Shown in pieces: positions 61,738-64,000 of a stretch of 64,000 bases of DNA. Source of the stretch: Cutibacterium equinum (GTDB lineage: Bacteria; Actinomycetota; Actinomycetes; Propionibacteriales; Propionibacteriaceae). The stretch is taken from positions 372,001-436,000 of the forward strand of contig NZ_CP115668.1 of NCBI RefSeq assembly GCF_028021195.1, given 5' to 3'. Position 1 is the stretch's first letter. Each line of letters opens with the position of its first letter. Below the pieces are notes generated by a model. It made no database searches. It was not told where the DNA came from and saw only the letters and a list, made by a program, of their open reading frames with translations. Both the position numbers and the translations under genes were made by a program.

Positions 61738-62573
61738 GCGAACAGCCACATCCTGACCTGAGCAAACTGGGTCCGCTGCGCGGGATAGTCGAGGCCCTGT
61801 CCCTCTTCACGATCTTGCCGGGGCCGTACCTGACCGACATCGACCGTCGGCTGGCTCGTCGAGCCATCACGGCTTTCCCGTGGTTGGGTCTGTGCCTGGG
61901 AGTGGTGGCCGGCGGGATCGTGGCTCTCGTGCTCGGGCTGGGTGCCGGGTCGTGGCTGGCTGGGGTGCTTGCGCTGTGCTGGCTGGCAGGAGCGACCGGA
62001 GGGTTCCATCTCGACGGGGTTGCCGATACTGCCGACGGTCTGGGGTCGCGTGCAGCGCCGGACAAGGCCCTTGAGATCATGAAGAGGTCTGATATCGGAC
62101 CGATGGGCGTTATCAGCATCCTTCTGGTGCTGCTCGTTGATGCTGCCGCTGTGGTGAGCCTGGCCGGGACGACCGGTTCGGGAGCATGGTGGCGCGTGGC
62201 GGTGCTGGTTGCTCTAGGCCCGGCCATGGGACGAGCCGCCATTCTTTTCGCGACGATGGCCGGGGTGCCCTGCGCGCGCCCGGGAGGATTCGGATCCCTC
62301 GTCGCCGGGGTGACGACTCCCACATCAGCCTCGATCAATCTGACCGCGCTGGGGTGCGTGTGCGCCTTGGCCGGATGGGTCGCTGGAGGCTGGGTGTGGT
62401 GCCTGGTGGTTTTCGGTTGCGCCGCGGCGAGCCTGCTCACTGCGCGGGGATGGATTCATCATCTCGTGCGACGCTTGTCCGGCATGACCGGTGACACCTT
62501 CGGAAGTATCAATGAGGTGACGCAGATGACGTTCTGGGTTTTGACGGCGCTGATTGTGGCGGCGGTGTCATGA
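61734..62573 (+). CDS. cobS: Adenosylcobinamide-GDP ribazoletransferase (cobalamin synthase)
   Basis: The 279-residue integral membrane protein joins GDP-cobinamide and alpha-ribazole. It has the family marks LSLFTILPGPYLTDID, the metal-binding GFHLDGVADTADGLGSRAAPDKALEIMKRSDIGPMGVI and several membrane helices. ATG 61734 overlaps the upstream stop (ATGA), so it is coupled to the fusion that makes its substrates. Confidence 0.94.
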   Translation: MSEQPHPDLSKLGPLRGIVEALSLFTILPGPYLTDIDRRLARRAITAFPWLGLCLGVVAGGIVALVLGLGAGSWLAGVLALCWLAGATGGFHLDGVADTADGLGSRAAPDKALEIMKRSDIGPMGVISILLVLLVDAAAVVSLAGTTGSGAWWRVAVLVALGPAMGRAAILFATMAGVPCARPGGFGSLVAGVTTPTSASINLTALGCVCALAGWVAGGWVWCLVVFGCAAASLLTARGWIHHLVRRLSGMTGDTFGSINEVTQMTFWVLTALIVAAVS

Positions 62574-63334
62574 TTGACGATCTTGGTGCCCAGGTGCCGG
62601 TGAGTGGGCCGGTGCGGCGAGTCGTGAGCTTGGTGCCCTCGATTACCGAGGCCATCGCGATGACATGTCCGGACGTCCTCGTGGGGTGTACTGATTACTG
62701 CATCCGTCCGGCCAATCTGGAACAGGTCGTGGGGCATGAGGTGGCCCGGGTCAGGGGCACGAAGAATCCACATCGCGCGGCTATCGTCGACCTACGCCCT
62801 GACCTCGTCGTCGCCAATCAGGAGGAGAACCGCGAATACGACGTCGCCTTGTTACGCGAGGCAGGGGTCCCTGTGTGGGTGACGCGGATCGACACGGTTT
62901 CCGAGGCTCTCACCAGCCTGACGAGGCTCTTCAGCGAAGGGTTTTGCGTCGAGAAACCGGAATGGCTGTGTGACGCCGCGGCGGAATGGGAGGAGCCGTG
63001 GAGTGGCGAGAGCCGAACCGCCATCGTCGCAGTGTGGCGGGACCCGTGGATCTGCGTAGGACAAGACACCTATATTGCCGATGTGTTGAGGAAGGTCGGG
63101 GTGACGTTGGTCAGCCTGCCGGGGGAGTCGCGCTACCCTCACGTCGACCTGGACGATCTCATCTCGGCCCGCCCGGACCGCGTCATTCTGCCTGACGAGC
63201 CCTACCAATTCGGGATCGACGATGTGTCGGCTTTCCCCGACCTCGACGTCCGTCTCGTCGACGGTCAGAGGCTGGCCTGGTACGGTCCGTCTATGGTCGG
63301 GGCCCGTCGCTACCTGTCCGAGGTGTTGTCCTGA
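62570..63334 (+). CDS. BtuF-like helical-backbone metal receptor protein without signal peptide
   Basis: The 254-residue protein has the two-lobe fold of cobalamin/siderophore-binding proteins: RRVVSLVPSITEAIAMTC, VGCTDYCIRPANLEQV, VRGTKNPHRAAIVDLRPDLVVANQEENREYDV, then LRKVGVTLVSLPGESRYPHVDLDDLISARPDRVIL. Unlike BtuF it has neither a signal peptide nor a lipobox and starts almost at the fold, so it is probably cytoplasmic. It overlaps cobS by four bases and shares its riboswitch. It may bind a corrinoid or handle an intermediate. Confidence 0.8.
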   Translation: MIDDLGAQVPVSGPVRRVVSLVPSITEAIAMTCPDVLVGCTDYCIRPANLEQVVGHEVARVRGTKNPHRAAIVDLRPDLVVANQEENREYDVALLREAGVPVWVTRIDTVSEALTSLTRLFSEGFCVEKPEWLCDAAAEWEEPWSGESRTAIVAVWRDPWICVGQDTYIADVLRKVGVTLVSLPGESRYPHVDLDDLISARPDRVILPDEPYQFGIDDVSAFPDLDVRLVDGQRLAWYGPSMVGARRYLSEVLS

Positions 63335-63414
63335 CGACACCGACGGCATCCGAAGCCAGCTAGGCCATCCTGACGACATGTGCCACAATGTCCCACGTCG
63401 CCAGGAGGCGGCAG

Positions 63415-63490
63415 GCCTCTGTAGCTCAGTTGGTAGAGCGCCGCTCTTGTAAAGCGATGGTCGCGGGTTCGAATCCTGTCAGAGGCTCCA
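63415..63490 (+). tRNA. tRNA-Thr (anticodon TGT)
   Basis: Acceptor arm GCCTCTG pairs with CAGAGGC, followed by T and an encoded CCA (63488-63490). D-arm GCTCAGTTGGTAGAGC and T-arm GCGGGTTCGAATCCTGT are complete. The anticodon loop CTTGTAA gives TGT, reading ACA/ACG threonine codons. The length is 76 nt. Confidence 0.96.
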
Positions 63491-63498
63491 CCTGTCTC

Positions 63499-63963
63499 TC
63501 AGGCCATCACCTGCTCCCATTCATCGCGGCGGTCCAGCATTGTGCGGGCGGCGTCTTGGGCAGCCTTGATGGAATGGTTGGCTCCCCATCCGCACTGCAC
63601 CTCGTTGGCGGCGGGGGTGGCGTCGAGCTCGAGGATGTCGCGCAGGGTCGTCTCGACGAGCTCGCAGATGGCCGGGACGTCCGGTTCGCCGACCATGATG
63701 AGGTAGAACCCGGTCTGGCATCCCATCGGCCCGAAGTCGATGACGGACTCCGAATGGTTACGCACGCACTCGGCGAAGGAGTGCTCGATGGAGTGGACCG
63801 CAGGCATCTCCAGATGATCCTTGTTGGGCTGGCAGAACCTCACGTCGTACTTGGTGAGGGTGTCGCCGGCAGGAAGGTGCTTGACGTCCGCCACGCGCAC
63901 GAACGGTGCCGCCACCTTGGTGTGGTCCAGGTTGAAACTCTCGACGTTCATCTTGTGTGCCAT
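63499..63963 (-). CDS. luxS: S-ribosylhomocysteine lyase LuxS
   Basis: The 154-residue protein cleaves S-ribosylhomocysteine to homocysteine and the autoinducer-2 precursor DPD. Metal ligands and catalytic residues are visible in [17 protein letters not shown] (HxxxH), [16 protein letters not shown] (catalytic cysteine) and [12 protein letters not shown]. Its size is normal for the family. ATG 63963 follows GAGAGGATGG; an ATG 11 codons earlier is less likely. It is convergent with the tRNA gene eight bases away. Confidence 0.95.
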   Translation of the reverse strand: MAHKMNVESFNLDHTKVAAPFVRVADVKHLPAGDTLTKYDVRFCQPNKDHLEMPAVHSIEHSFAECVRNHSESVIDFGPMGCQTGFYLIMVGEPDVPAICELVETTLRDILELDATPAANEVQCGWGANHSIKAAQDAARTMLDRRDEWEQVMA

Positions 63964-64000
63964 GGGTCCATCCTCTCTCAACCGCCTGATTTCCACACGG

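Overview
The window is GC-rich with short, overlapping genes, leaderless-type promoters and a largely oxygen-independent cobalamin pathway. One of its genes is a CbiE-CbiG-CbiH fusion of the kind known from propionibacteria. This points to an actinobacterium of the Propionibacteriaceae, most like Cutibacterium/Propionibacterium. The species cannot be fixed from the sequence alone.

Layout. 1-5.7 kb (minus strand): start of an L-asparaginase, an amino acid permease, glyA, rlmB and cysS. 5.7-7.3 kb: a small leaderless ORF and a DUF4032 kinase-like protein. 7.5-11.5 kb (plus): an Asp23/Gls24 envelope-stress locus with several Asp23-type proteins, membrane anchors, a sigma-70-family factor and a protein joining an anti-sigma-type zinc motif to an Asp23-like domain. 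11.6-21.5 kb (minus): a six-gene type I restriction-modification island (hsdR, XRE/ImmA-type peptidase-regulator, unknown protein, hsdS, hsdM and a catalytically degenerate HsdM/HsdS-like protein). 21.7-25.1 kb: a UgpC/MsmK-type ATPase, a tiny operon of three small ORFs that was read by hand, and sdaA. 25.3-30 kb (plus): a ROK-type regulator fused in frame to a Gfo/Idh/MocA oxidoreductase, then tdh and kbl. With glyA and sdaA these give a threonine-glycine-serine-pyruvate route. 30-33 kb (minus): an osmoprotectant ABC transporter. 33-41.4 kb: a DedA-like membrane protein, a drug-type ABC exporter, a macro-domain protein, a histidine phosphatase, and a second ABC exporter joined to a DesK/DesR-like two-component system.

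41.4-63.3 kb is a cobalamin regulon: cbiB, cobQ; riboswitch-cbiL-cbiF-cbiEGH-cbiX/precorrin-2 dehydrogenase; an unknown protein; cbiC; riboswitch-cbiMNQO; cbiT; riboswitch-cobO-cbiA/cobD fusion-cobA; cbiJ; riboswitch-cobT/cobU fusion-cobS-BtuF-like protein. Four cobalamin riboswitches lie in about 16 kb. Cobalt uptake (CbiMNQO), early cobalt insertion (CbiX), ring methylation and contraction, amidation, adenosylation and lower-ligand assembly are all present. CbiD was not found in this window. The window closes with tRNA-Thr(TGT) and luxS.

The least explained parts are the degenerate methylase-specificity protein and the regulator pair inside the restriction island, the anti-sigma/Asp23 chimera, the ROK-oxidoreductase fusion and the small-protein operon. 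No insertion sequence, prophage or CRISPR array was seen.
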